DNA of 64,000 nucleotides from Foetidibacter luteolus (GTDB lineage: Bacteria; Bacteroidota; Bacteroidia; Chitinophagales; Chitinophagaceae), in the NCBI RefSeq assembly GCF_009650435.1, contig NZ_VVIP01000059.1:124001-188000 (forward strand), given 5' to 3'. Below are positions 53,457 to 62,069 of the stretch, piece after piece. A model generated the notes under the pieces. It searched no databases. It was not told the origin of the DNA and saw only the letters and a list, made by a program, of their open reading frames with translations. Within the stretch, counting starts at the first letter, position 1. Every line of letters starts with the position of its first letter. A program made the position numbers and the translations under genes.

Positions 53457-54590
53457 ATGAAGCCTTCGCCCTTTATATTTTCAAATCAAAGAAAGTACCG
53501 CCTGCGGCGGCATATTGCCTTCTGGGTTTTCTGGTGGTTGTTTATGGGGTTTCTGTATGCGTTTATGCCAAACCGCCAGGACTATTTTACTGAGCAATTG
53601 CCCCTTTCAATGGTAGATGCCTTGCTGTACATGCCGGCGCACATTTTTCTTACCTACAGCCTCATTTATTTTATTATACCCAGATACCTGGTAAAAGGTA
53701 AATACCTGCCCGCCGCCTTACTGGTGGTAGCGGCTTTTTTGCTTACGGCACTTATTTCCAATTTTATCTTTATACAGGTACTAAGCAAGGTAAATGTTTG
53801 GCTGTTTCCATCTGCGCCCAGGATTCAGGAAAAGAAAAGTTTCTTTTTACAGTTGCTGGCAGGCTTGCGGGGCGGCATAACGGTAGGTGGTATTGGCGCG
53901 GCCATTAAGCTGATGAAGTATTTTTATTTTAAAGAGCAGCAAAACCTGCAATTGCAAAAAGAGAATGCCGAAGCGCAGTTGCAGATGCTGAAGGCGCAGG
54001 TGCACCCTCATTTTTTGTTTAATACGCTTAACAATATTTACGCTTTTACGCAGCAGACATCGCCCGAAGCATCCCGGCTGGTGATGGACCTGTCAGACAT
54101 TTTGCGATATATGCTGTACGAAGGTATAAAGCCCACCGTGCCGCTGGAAAAAGAGATTAAAATGATAGAGGAATTTATACGGCTGGAGCAGGTGCGTTAC
54201 GGCAATATGCTGGAGCTGCATGTAAACCTGCCGGAAGATACCCGGGGCTATTATATTGCCCCGCTGCTGCTGATACCTTTTGTTGAAAATTGTTTTAAGC
54301 ACGGCATCAGCGATATGTATGAGCGGCCATGGCTTAGCCTGGATATTGTGCTGGACGATGGCATGACCATGAAGCTGCTGAACGGTAAACCCGCCAGGAA
54401 TGCCGCAAGAAAACCGCCACCCGGCATAGGCATACAAAACGTTCGCAAAAGGTTGCAACTGTTGTACCCCGGTGCCCATGAACTTACCATTAAGGAAGAA
54501 GACGAAATGTTTATTGTAAACCTTAAACTGCGCCTGGAAAAGAGGGCGGTTAAACCCACGGCCGCATATGCGGAGGTAAACCATAATTAA
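53457..54590 (+). CDS. LytS/YehU-type sensor histidine kinase
   Basis: 377 residues: four transmembrane helices (about 20-38, 50-72, 84-107 and 125-150), a coiled-coil (about 160-178), then the His_kinase domain with AQVHPHFLFNTLNNIYA (probable phospho-acceptor His185) and a HATPase_c domain (PLLLIPFVENCFKHGI N-box; PGIGIQNVRKRL G-box). It phosphorylates the LytTR regulator encoded 3 bp downstream. The signal is unknown. Confidence 0.93.
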   Translation: MKPSPFIFSNQRKYRLRRHIAFWVFWWLFMGFLYAFMPNRQDYFTEQLPLSMVDALLYMPAHIFLTYSLIYFIIPRYLVKGKYLPAALLVVAAFLLTALISNFIFIQVLSKVNVWLFPSAPRIQEKKSFFLQLLAGLRGGITVGGIGAAIKLMKYFYFKEQQNLQLQKENAEAQLQMLKAQVHPHFLFNTLNNIYAFTQQTSPEASRLVMDLSDILRYMLYEGIKPTVPLEKEIKMIEEFIRLEQVRYGNMLELHVNLPEDTRGYYIAPLLLIPFVENCFKHGISDMYERPWLSLDIVLDDGMTMKLLNGKPARNAARKPPPGIGIQNVRKRLQLLYPGAHELTIKEEDEMFIVNLKLRLEKRAVKPTAAYAEVNHN

Positions 54591-54593
54591 TGC

Positions 54594-55322
54594 ATGAATA
54601 CACCTGCATCAACCATACAATGCCTGCTGGTAGATGATGAGCCGCTGGCAAGAGAAGTGTTGAAACGCTACATTGCCGAAGTGCCCCTGTTGCGGCTTGC
54701 CGGCGAATGTGCCAACGCGGTAGAAACGCTGGTGTTTTTGCAAAGCCACCCGGTTGACATTATTTTTCTTGATATACGCATGCCGCAGTTGAATGGTACA
54801 GACCTGGTGCGCACCGTAAAAAACCTGCCCAAAGTTATTTTTACCACAGCCTACTCCGAGTATGCGCTGGAGGGCTACGAACTGGATATTGTAGACTACC
54901 TGATGAAACCCGTACGCTTCCACCGCTTTTTACAGGCTGTAAACAAGGCTTTCTCCCTTCAGCAATACAAACCCGTGGTTGCGGAAGCGCCGGCAAAGGA
55001 AAGCCGCGACGGCTCATTTGTGTACCTGCGTGTTGACCGTAAGATGATCAAGGTGCTTTTCTCCGATATACTGTACGTAGAAAGCATGAAGGATTACGTA
55101 AAAGTAGTAACTGCCGGCGCCACACTGGTTACCAAACAGTCACTGTCTTCCGTTGAAGCCATGTTGCCCGAAAGTTTATTCATGCGCATACACCGCTCCT
55201 TTATTGTTTCTGCAGACAAAATAAAAGCCTACACCGGCGACAGTATAGAAGTAGGCAAGCCTGCCATATCTATCCCTATAGGAAAGTTATACCGCGATAA
55301 TGTGCAAAAACGCCTTGCCTGA
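54594..55322 (+). CDS. LytTR-family response regulator
   Basis: 242 residues: receiver domain (about 7-125) with phospho-acceptor Asp60 in IIFLDIRMPQLNG, Thr/Lys switch residues in FTTAYSEYALEG and DYLMKPV, and a C-terminal LytTR DNA-binding domain (about 145-240: VYLRVDRKMIKVLFSDILYVESMKDYVKV ... MRIHRSFIVS). It is the partner of the kinase just upstream. Targets in Bacteroidota LytTR systems are not predictable from sequence. Confidence 0.94.
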   Translation: MNTPASTIQCLLVDDEPLAREVLKRYIAEVPLLRLAGECANAVETLVFLQSHPVDIIFLDIRMPQLNGTDLVRTVKNLPKVIFTTAYSEYALEGYELDIVDYLMKPVRFHRFLQAVNKAFSLQQYKPVVAEAPAKESRDGSFVYLRVDRKMIKVLFSDILYVESMKDYVKVVTAGATLVTKQSLSSVEAMLPESLFMRIHRSFIVSADKIKAYTGDSIEVGKPAISIPIGKLYRDNVQKRLA

Positions 55323-55694
55323 TGGGGAATGCCCTGCCATGTGGGAAAGAGTTTTAGGGGGTGCCCCCAAGCTATCGCAAGGGGTCGGGCTTTCCGCTAT
55401 TACTCCGCCACAAGGCCCATGCACAAAGGCCTCAACGGGGTAACCGCTTCAATCCCTCACCCACGGGTGATACTTCGTATTTGTTTGCAGCCAGGCTGCC
55501 TGGCAGGGTTCATCTTCACGCTATCTTTATTCTCTGCGTTTATGTTGCGTTGGGTGTATTGTTTAGTGGGGTTCAATCTAACACAAGTACTTTTTTTAGT
55601 CGCCATATATACCCGTTTAGTCTTTCTGTCTTTCAATGGATGATGTTGGTCTACTTAGATAAAATAGCCTGCTTTACCATTTTAGTTTTACGGC
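55323..55694. other. Intergenic region with repeat A6
   Basis: 372 bp; repeat A6, a small hairpin GCCAGG-CTG-CCTGGC (55490-55504) without a T-run, then T-rich sequence before the next gene. No credible gene. Confidence 0.6.
55357..55463 (+). repeat. Intergenic repeat family A, copy A6
   Basis: GGGGGTGCCCCCAAGCT, AAGGGGTCGGGCTTTCCGCT, ACTCCGCCACAAGGCCC, CAACGGGGTAACCGCTTC and AATCCCTCACCC; the closest relative is A4. Confidence 0.9.
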
Positions 55695-56048
55695 ATGATT
55701 AACAAAAGAAATATGAAAATAATTGCCATCATAGTCGCCACCCTGTTGTTTCACCTGCTGGTTATTTCATCTGTATTTTCACAGCAGCCTGTTTCTTTTA
55801 ACGAAGAAGGCTATTGGGTTGTGGAAAGCAATATATATGTAAAAAAGCAAGCGACTATACGCTTTTACAGCAACGATAACCGGCTGATATACGAGGAAAA
55901 AATTACGGGCCAAAAGCTGCGGATAAACCAAAGAAAAACGCGGCGTTGCCTGCGCCTGGGCCTGGCCAAAGCCATACTTGCCTATAAAGAATGTAATGCC
56001 GTGGTAACCGGAAAAAACTGGGTGGCTTCCCTACTTGCTGCCAGGTAA
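55695..56048 (+). CDS. Small hypothetical exported protein
   Basis: 117 residues with a signal peptide (MKIIAIIVATLLFHLLVISSVFSQ, after a six-residue extension; ATG at 55713 is an alternative start). The mature part (about 90 residues) has YWVVESNIYVKKQATIRFYSNDNRLIYEEKI, similar in style to Bacteroidota periplasmic small proteins, but no family is recognised. Confidence 0.65.
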   Translation: MINKRNMKIIAIIVATLLFHLLVISSVFSQQPVSFNEEGYWVVESNIYVKKQATIRFYSNDNRLIYEEKITGQKLRINQRKTRRCLRLGLAKAILAYKECNAVVTGKNWVASLLAAR

Positions 56049-56077
56049 ATTATCTGTAATTGACAAAGCCCTGAAGA

Positions 56078-56311
56078 GCTACCGTGTGTACACAAATATT
56101 AAATGGAACACGGATGACACGGATAGAACGGATACGCAGGATTTTTAATGCTGCATTGCAGCATTAGCCGTGCAAATCCCTTTTCCTGGTGTGTAAGTTT
56201 GATTTTTCACTGTTTGTTTTCGCATTTGCGAAAACAAACAGTGAAAATCCATTTTAATCCGTGTCATCCGTGTTCCTTTTGGTTCTTCGAAAAATGTGTA
56301 CACACGGTAGC
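56078..56311. mobile_element. MITE-like 234-bp element with terminal inverted repeats and internal hairpins
   Basis: Outer arms GCTACCGTGTGTACACA (56078-56094) and its exact complement (56295-56311); inner arms GGAACACGGATGACACGGAT (56105-56124) and exact complement (56257-56276). Inside lie two perfect hairpins: 9-bp stem AATGCTGCA at 56147-56165, and a 21-bp stem at 56204-56247 with a TT loop. No transposase is encoded. It is either a non-autonomous mobile element or a structured RNA. Confidence 0.75.
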
Positions 56312-56352
56312 CCTAAGAGTGCGACGCAACAGGCTTAATAGTAGCAATTCAG
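56311..56352 (+). repeat. Intergenic repeat family B, copy B10 (short)
   Basis: CTAAGAGTGCGACGCAAC and TTAATAGTAGCAATTCAG. It combines the GAGTGCGACGCAA core of B1/B8/B12 with the TAGTAGCA tail of B2/B6, linking the subgroups. It abuts the MITE-like element. Confidence 0.8.
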
Positions 56353-56363
56353 TTTGGCTCATT

Positions 56364-56402
56364 AAAGAAAGCTGCCCGGCCTTTGTCGGGCAGCTTTCTT
56401 TT
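56364..56402 (+). terminator. Orphan terminator-like hairpin
   Basis: Perfect 15-bp stem AAAGAAAGCTGCCCG (56364-56378), 8-nt loop, complement at 56387-56401, then TTTGT. The nearest upstream gene ends 316 bp away, with the MITE-like element between. Confidence 0.8.
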
Positions 56403-56615
56403 GTAAAAAGTATTGAACTGGTTGCGCAGCTCTGTGCTGATAGCCGGGTTTGTTGTGGGCAGAGATGTAATGAACCGATATTTTTTCTCAAAATAATTGT
56501 CATTTTTACTATTTTTCCATCCCGGGAGAACAATCTTGCTTCTTCGTTATGGAAATCACCTTAAATAAATGGTTATATGTTGATCACTAAAAGGGGCTGA
56601 AAAGTCGCCAAATGA

Positions 56616-56680
56616 ACCGGACGATGAAGTGATTGCGACGCAACGAAGATGCTATGAAATACCGCTGCTGGTATTACAAA
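56616..56680 (+). repeat. Intergenic repeat family B, copy B11
   Basis: CCGGACGATGAAGTGATTGC, GACGCAACGAAGATGCTATG and AAATACCGCTGCTGG. Reverse complement matches B5. Confidence 0.86.
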
Positions 56681-56768
56681 ATTTTCAGTGTTATTGAAAT
56701 TGAAGTAAATAATGCAACTGTGATTGCACCATATGTTCTTTAAGTTTAAACTTGACAAGCCTGCTAAC

Positions 56769-59336
56769 ATGAAAAGAATTTTTGCTCTGCTGTTGATAAC
56801 TGCTTTTTCATTGCCTGCATTGGCAAATGAGCCAGATTCAGTGTATCTTTTTTCTTACGCTACTGAAAAGAATAACAACCATAACGGCTTACAGTTTGCC
56901 TGGAGTACAGACAAAACAAATTGGAAGACCATCGGCAACGATTATGGTTTTTTACGGTGTGATTATGGCCGCTGGGGCGCGGAAAAACGTATGATAACCC
57001 CCTATCTTTTACAGGGGCCTGATGGTGTATGGCAATGCGTTTGGAGCCTTAATGAACGGGAAAATAAATTGGCACATGCAGCATCTAAAGACCTGTTGCA
57101 TTGGGGGCGGCAGAGTTATCCTTTATTTGAGAAAGGGGAAAACTGCATGATACCTGTTATAGCTTACGATAAGGCCGCGGCAAGGTTTGTTGTAGCTTAT
57201 AAAGACAAACGTGGCGAAAAATATGTTTTGCATACCAACAATTTTAAAACCTATAGTTATAATGATGCGGCTTCGTATCAGCAGGCGGATATGCGCACCA
57301 CAGTAATGCTGCCAGGTGGAGAAGCTACAGGACAGGTTCACCGGGTGGCATGGGAACTGGTGGATAAACTGCTTAAAGCTTATGACCTGCAACAGTATAA
57401 AAACAGCCTCAACTATCAACGTGCAGCGCAGGATGTGCAAAGGTTTGAAGGCCTTGCACCGGTAATAGCAAAAATCACGATAAACGCTGCTAAACCAAAA
57501 CGTATCAGTGATATCTTGATGGGTGTTTTTTTTGAAGATTTAAATTATGCGGCAGACGGGGGATTGTATGCTGAACTCGTTCAAAACAGGGATTTTGAAT
57601 ATGCTTTGTCAGATAAAGAAGGTCACGACACAGGCTGGCACAGCACACACTCCTGGACTTTGAAGGGAGCTAATGCCAGCTTTGTGATTGATAGCGCGGC
57701 GCCGGTTCACGAGAACAACAAACACTATGCTGTGCTTACCACAACTGCAACAGGGGCTTCCCTGCAAAACAGTGGGTTTGATGGAATTGCCGTAAAAAAA
57801 GGAGAGGCGTATAACTTTTCAGTGATTGCAAAAAATGCAGGCAGCAAGGCCGGCAGGTTGAAAGTGCGGTTGGCCGGAAGCGCAGGTAATGTATTGGCAG
57901 AAACAGTGATAAAAGTTGACAGCAAAAGCTGGAAGAAAATTTCTGCTGTACTGGCTGCAGCAAACGATGCCAGCGATGCGCACCTGGAGCTTGTTCCTCA
58001 GGCAGAAGGCAAGTTAATGCTTGACATGGTATCCCTGTTTCCGCAGAAAACTTTTCGCGGCAGGTTCAATGGCCTGCGCAATGACCTTGCAGAAACCATT
58101 GCCGGCATACATCCCCGCTTTGTGCGTTTTCCCGGTGGTTGTGTGGCGCATGGTGATGGCCTTGAGAATATTTATCGCTGGAAGAATACCATTGGGCCGC
58201 TTGAAAGCCGCAAACCCCAGCCCAACCTTTGGGGATATCACCAAAGTGCAGGGCTGGGTTATTTTGAATACTTCCAGTTTTGCGAAGATATCGGCGCCGT
58301 TCCTGTACCTGTGATAGCTGCCGGCGTGCCCTGCCAGAACTCTGGCAATGGCGGACAGCAGGGTGGCATACCCTTACAGGAAATGGATGCATACATACAG
58401 GATATTTTCGATCTTGTTGAATATGCTAACGGGGATGCCAGTTCAAGGTGGGGTAAGCTAAGGGCGCAGGCTGGCCACCCTGCACCATTCAATTTAAAGT
58501 ACATCGGTATCGGCAATGAAGACCTTATTTCTGATGTGTTTGAAGAACGCTTCACCATGATATTTAATGCGATGAAGCAGAAGCACCCGGAGATAACCGT
58601 TATCGGTACCGTAGGACCGTTTTATGAAGGGACAGATTACGAACAGGGATGGGATATAGCCGCCAAACTCGGGGTTGAAAAAGTAGATGAACACTATTAC
58701 CAGCCGCCGGGATGGTTTATTTACAACCAGGATTTTTACGATAAATACGACCGCTCAAAATCAAAAGTGTATTTGGGTGAATATGCTGCCCATTTACCCG
58801 GCCGCCCCAACAACATAGAAACGGCGCTTTCTGAAGCATTGTACCTTACTGCCGTTGAACGCAATGGCGATATTGTAAGCATGGCATCCTATGCACCCTT
58901 GCTTGCCAAAGAAGGACATACGCAATGGAACCCGGATCTCATCTACTTCAATAATACACAGGTTAAACCAACGGTAGGTTATTACGTGCAACAGTTATAC
59001 GGCCTCAACAGCGGTGATGAATACCTGCCCGGCAGCATTACCGTTAACAACAACCAGGACGCTGTTAAGAACCGGGTTGCTTACTCTTCTGTGCGGGACA
59101 GCAAAACCGGCGACCTTATTATTAAACTCGTAAACATGCTGCCGGTAACGGTGAGCACTTCCCTGCAACTGGATGGCTTTACAACGCAGCCGCAGCAGGT
59201 AACAAAAACTGTATTGCAGGGAAACCCGGCAGATAAAGATGCCAAGCCGGTTAGCTCTGCTTCTTCTTTTGCTGAAGTGCAGTCGCCGCAACTGCCACCG
59301 TATTCATTTGTTGTATATAGGGTTGCCGTTAAATAA
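56769..59336 (+). CDS. Alpha-L-arabinofuranosidase, GH51 family, with N-terminal propeller-like region
   Basis: 855 residues from the ATG at 56769 (signal peptide MKRIFALLLITAFSLPALA); the longer frame from 56724 would spoil the signal. Residues about 20-200 resemble part of a GH43-type beta-propeller (VYLFSYATEKNNNHNGLQFAWS, LLHWGRQSYPLF). A carbohydrate-binding beta-sandwich occupies about 290-420. The GH51 barrel follows, with FVRFPGGC, acid/base Glu584 in GIGNED and nucleophile Glu671 in YLGEYA, then a C-terminal beta-domain. It releases arabinofuranose from plant-type polysaccharides in the periplasm or outside. It converges on a beta-helix protein gene. Confidence 0.92.
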   Translation: MKRIFALLLITAFSLPALANEPDSVYLFSYATEKNNNHNGLQFAWSTDKTNWKTIGNDYGFLRCDYGRWGAEKRMITPYLLQGPDGVWQCVWSLNERENKLAHAASKDLLHWGRQSYPLFEKGENCMIPVIAYDKAAARFVVAYKDKRGEKYVLHTNNFKTYSYNDAASYQQADMRTTVMLPGGEATGQVHRVAWELVDKLLKAYDLQQYKNSLNYQRAAQDVQRFEGLAPVIAKITINAAKPKRISDILMGVFFEDLNYAADGGLYAELVQNRDFEYALSDKEGHDTGWHSTHSWTLKGANASFVIDSAAPVHENNKHYAVLTTTATGASLQNSGFDGIAVKKGEAYNFSVIAKNAGSKAGRLKVRLAGSAGNVLAETVIKVDSKSWKKISAVLAAANDASDAHLELVPQAEGKLMLDMVSLFPQKTFRGRFNGLRNDLAETIAGIHPRFVRFPGGCVAHGDGLENIYRWKNTIGPLESRKPQPNLWGYHQSAGLGYFEYFQFCEDIGAVPVPVIAAGVPCQNSGNGGQQGGIPLQEMDAYIQDIFDLVEYANGDASSRWGKLRAQAGHPAPFNLKYIGIGNEDLISDVFEERFTMIFNAMKQKHPEITVIGTVGPFYEGTDYEQGWDIAAKLGVEKVDEHYYQPPGWFIYNQDFYDKYDRSKSKVYLGEYAAHLPGRPNNIETALSEALYLTAVERNGDIVSMASYAPLLAKEGHTQWNPDLIYFNNTQVKPTVGYYVQQLYGLNSGDEYLPGSITVNNNQDAVKNRVAYSSVRDSKTGDLIIKLVNMLPVTVSTSLQLDGFTTQPQQVTKTVLQGNPADKDAKPVSSASSFAEVQSPQLPPYSFVVYRVAVK

Positions 59337-59405
59337 GCTGTCTTGCATACATGTTTGCGTACATAGCCGCATTGTTGCAACCTGCTGCATCTAACAAACA
59401 GGAAA

Positions 59406-61769
59406 CTACTTTAGCAACAGTTCCAGTTTTACTACCTGCTGGTTGCGGATAATCTCAACCGGTATCTTACCCTTCCAGTTAGAAGACTGGTTTACTTCAA
59501 GCAGGTCTTTTATTTCTTTAACAGCCTTGCCATCTGCCTTGCGGATAACATCTTTTGCCTGCAGGCCGGATTTTGCCAGCAAGCTATTGCTAACCGCATC
59601 AAGTACCACTACACCCGTTTCATCAGGAAGTCCGTAAGCAGAGCGGTCGCCAAGGCCATCAATAGATTTTATTTTACCCCCTAAAAAGGAAATGGTTGCA
59701 GATTTATCAGCCTGGTTTTTGCTGTTCATCAGCATGGGTATAGCTGGCTGTTCCGCTATTCTTTTAAGCGATGGTTTTTGTACGCCAAAGCTGTTCATGG
59801 AAAAATTAATAAACCCTGCTGCAAGGGCCGGCGAATTGGCCGGCACAGTATAGTCACCCGCAGCAGCATTCGTAAACAAAGGGTCGCCTGCTTTGCTGTG
59901 TACATCGGTGTTATGCTGTTGCGCCTGTTGCAAGGCAATGCTGTCGGGAAAAAGATTGTAATCAACTTCCTTTCCCCAGTTGTTCACCTGTATAGGAAAA
60001 TAGGGCTTCATCACAATATTGTGCTTAAAAACATCGCCGCTGTTATTAAACCATACATGTGGGTGAAAGGAATTGTTGACTAAAACATTGTTCTCTACCA
60101 CCCTGTAAAAACCCTCCCTCAGTTTAAGGCCGCCATTCAGGCACACGTTGTTGTAAATATGGTAGTTGGATGAGCCATCGTCCAGGTCTATATCCCAGCC
60201 ATGGTCGCAACGGAAACGGTTGTTGCGGATGGTGGTTGTTTGCTGTGCATCCAGCAGTATAAGTTCCGGGTGCGCCGAAGTAATGCTGTCCATATAGTTC
60301 CTGTCCGGCGACCAGTAGCGGTCACGGCCCCAGGAGTTGAAAGCCCCGTGGTCGCCGGTTTCCAGCACGCTGTTAAACACGTCGTTGTATTCCAGCAGGT
60401 GGCCGCCAAAGCAGCCATCGCCAATGTTAATCCCGGCACGGGGCGTGTTGTAAATGCTGTTATGGCTAACGGTAATGGCAGATGATATTTCAATCTGCAC
60501 ACCGGTGGCCTGCTTTTCAATTTCGCCCAGGTTATGCAGCAGGTTGTCTGTTACCACGCATTGTTGCGGGTAGTTATTGGTTAAAGGCCCGGGTGTTTTA
60601 TCCAGCTTATCGTAAGGCGTGTAATCTTCATAGCGGAAAGATGGCGAACGTACTGATTTTGTATCACCAATAAAACAAACAGCGTTTGCGCCAATATGGG
60701 CAATATGGCAACCGCTAACGGTATCCTGCTTGTTGTAGTTGCTGAACATAATGGCGTTGCCGCCTATATGGCCAAAGCTGCAGTTTGTAATACTGCAGTT
60801 TTCTGTGCCCTCCAACAGTATGGCGCCGCCGCGGTAAATAGTCCAGTCGCTGCGCAGCAGTGGCTCTTTGGTTTCCCAAAAACTGCGTTCGTTGTGTATG
60901 AAGTTGAGGTTGGTAATCCGCACATTCTTTAACGGCTTTTCCACGCTGCCAAGCAGTTCAATACTGTTCTTTAGCTGGGAAACATCAACCACTGCCTGTG
61001 GCAGTTTAACGTGTGCAGGAGGGTAGTAATAAAGTATGTGCCGGTCTTTATCCAGCCACCATTCGCCGGGTGCGTCCAATTCTTCAAAAATATTTTCAAC
61101 AAAACGGTGTTCCTTATGCATGTCGTTAGGCCGGTTGTTTTGCCAGCCACCTTCCAGTTGCAACTCGCCATCTGCTGCAGCGCTTTTAATGCGGTAATGA
61201 AAGCCGCCCCATTCATGCGCATGCAGGGCATGCACATAACCGCCTGCCGGGTTCTTCCATTGCTTTACACGCTGTGGCGATAAAGCATCGGCGGCAGTAC
61301 CGTTAAACACCCGTGCCGAAGAATCAAAATTGGGATACCTCGCCAATACCTGCGGCTGGTTGTTAATGTACAATCTTTCAAAAACCACACCTGCGGTAAC
61401 CGCAGCCTGGTAAATGCCGTTACGGTAAGGTTTCCATTGCAGGCGCAGGCGTCGGCCGGCGCTGATGTTCACCTGTTCATCTCTATAACCCGATATGGTA
61501 ACAGATGCGGCCGTAATATCTTCCGCATGTAACTGCAGGCTGTTGTTAAGGTAATATGTGCCGCCACGCAGTTGTATGTTTACGTGGCTGCCCGTCGCTT
61601 TTTGTTTGGCCAGTACTAAGGCTTTAGACACCGTTTTGAGCGGGTGCGTCAATGTGCCCTTGTTATTGTTATTGCCGTTTGTTGAAACATATATGTTAAG
61701 CTGTGCCCTTACCGGCAACAGGCAAAGCATGCAGTACAATGCAAAAGCGGCGGCAAAAAAATTCTTCAT
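59406..61769 (-). CDS. Secreted right-handed beta-helix protein with C-terminal PDZ domain
   Basis: 787 residues: signal peptide (MKNFFAAAFALYCMLCLLPVRAQ), the opening IYVSTNGNNNNKGTLTHPLKTVSKAL typical of secreted parallel beta-helix enzymes, helix repeats through about residue 620 (GGAILLEGTENCSITNCSF, GVQIEISSAITVSHNSIYN, GAFNSWGRDRYWSP), and a PDZ-like domain at about 690-785 (SLLAKSGLQAKDVIRKADGKAV). The layout resembles GH141/GH120-like glycosidases or polysaccharide lyases; catalytic residues cannot be assigned by eye. Next to the GH51 gene, so likely in plant glycan use. Confidence 0.82.
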   Translation of the reverse strand: MKNFFAAAFALYCMLCLLPVRAQLNIYVSTNGNNNNKGTLTHPLKTVSKALVLAKQKATGSHVNIQLRGGTYYLNNSLQLHAEDITAASVTISGYRDEQVNISAGRRLRLQWKPYRNGIYQAAVTAGVVFERLYINNQPQVLARYPNFDSSARVFNGTAADALSPQRVKQWKNPAGGYVHALHAHEWGGFHYRIKSAAADGELQLEGGWQNNRPNDMHKEHRFVENIFEELDAPGEWWLDKDRHILYYYPPAHVKLPQAVVDVSQLKNSIELLGSVEKPLKNVRITNLNFIHNERSFWETKEPLLRSDWTIYRGGAILLEGTENCSITNCSFGHIGGNAIMFSNYNKQDTVSGCHIAHIGANAVCFIGDTKSVRSPSFRYEDYTPYDKLDKTPGPLTNNYPQQCVVTDNLLHNLGEIEKQATGVQIEISSAITVSHNSIYNTPRAGINIGDGCFGGHLLEYNDVFNSVLETGDHGAFNSWGRDRYWSPDRNYMDSITSAHPELILLDAQQTTTIRNNRFRCDHGWDIDLDDGSSNYHIYNNVCLNGGLKLREGFYRVVENNVLVNNSFHPHVWFNNSGDVFKHNIVMKPYFPIQVNNWGKEVDYNLFPDSIALQQAQQHNTDVHSKAGDPLFTNAAAGDYTVPANSPALAAGFINFSMNSFGVQKPSLKRIAEQPAIPMLMNSKNQADKSATISFLGGKIKSIDGLGDRSAYGLPDETGVVVLDAVSNSLLAKSGLQAKDVIRKADGKAVKEIKDLLEVNQSSNWKGKIPVEIIRNQQVVKLELLLK

Positions 61770-61795
61770 AAGTAGTAATGCTGGTTCCTTCTTTA

Positions 61796-61803
61796 CAAAT
61801 GTA
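61796..61803 (-). promoter_or_regulatory. Possible -7 box of the beta-helix gene
   Basis: TACATTTG on the minus strand matches TAnnTTTG, 26 bp before the ATG. No clear TTG at the usual distance. Confidence 0.4.
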
Positions 61804-61868
61804 TATGCCTGTTAATAATCACCCGTAGAAAAATGTGTTGGGGCTTTCGGCTTTTGTTCATCTATGCG

Positions 61869-61955
61869 GCGTAAGTCCCGGCTTTTCACTGCAACTCCGC
61901 CACAGGAACCGCCGCACGGAGCCCTCAGCGGGGTTTTCGTTTCAATCCGGCAGCC
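61869..61955 (+). repeat. Intergenic repeat family A, copy A7
   Basis: GTAAGTCCCGGCTTTTCACT, AACTCCGCCACAGG, TCAGCGGGGTTTTCGTTTC and AATCCGGCAGCC; the most diverged of the long copies. Confidence 0.75.
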
Positions 61956-62069
61956 ATTAGGCTTTGCCAATACTGACCGGGCAGCAGCATAAACGAGTGT
62001 AAATTGATTATAAACGGTTATATATTTGAGTACGCCAATATAACGTTGGCACTATACCATTTTCACTCT

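Larger units (their letters stand above)
56049..56768. other. 720-bp gene-free region of repeats and hairpins
   Basis: Holds the MITE-like element (56078-56311), repeat B10, an orphan terminator-like hairpin (56364) and repeat B11. A frame at 56148-56564 crosses all these elements and is unlikely to be a gene. Confidence 0.75.
61770..62069. other. Divergent intergenic region with repeat A7
   Basis: 300 bp holding the beta-helix gene's promoter box and repeat A7; nothing else recognised. Confidence 0.6.

Noticed and set aside
56148..56564. 138-codon frame across the MITE-like element and repeat B10
   Set aside because: It runs through inverted repeats, a dispersed repeat and a terminator hairpin; no protein family seen.
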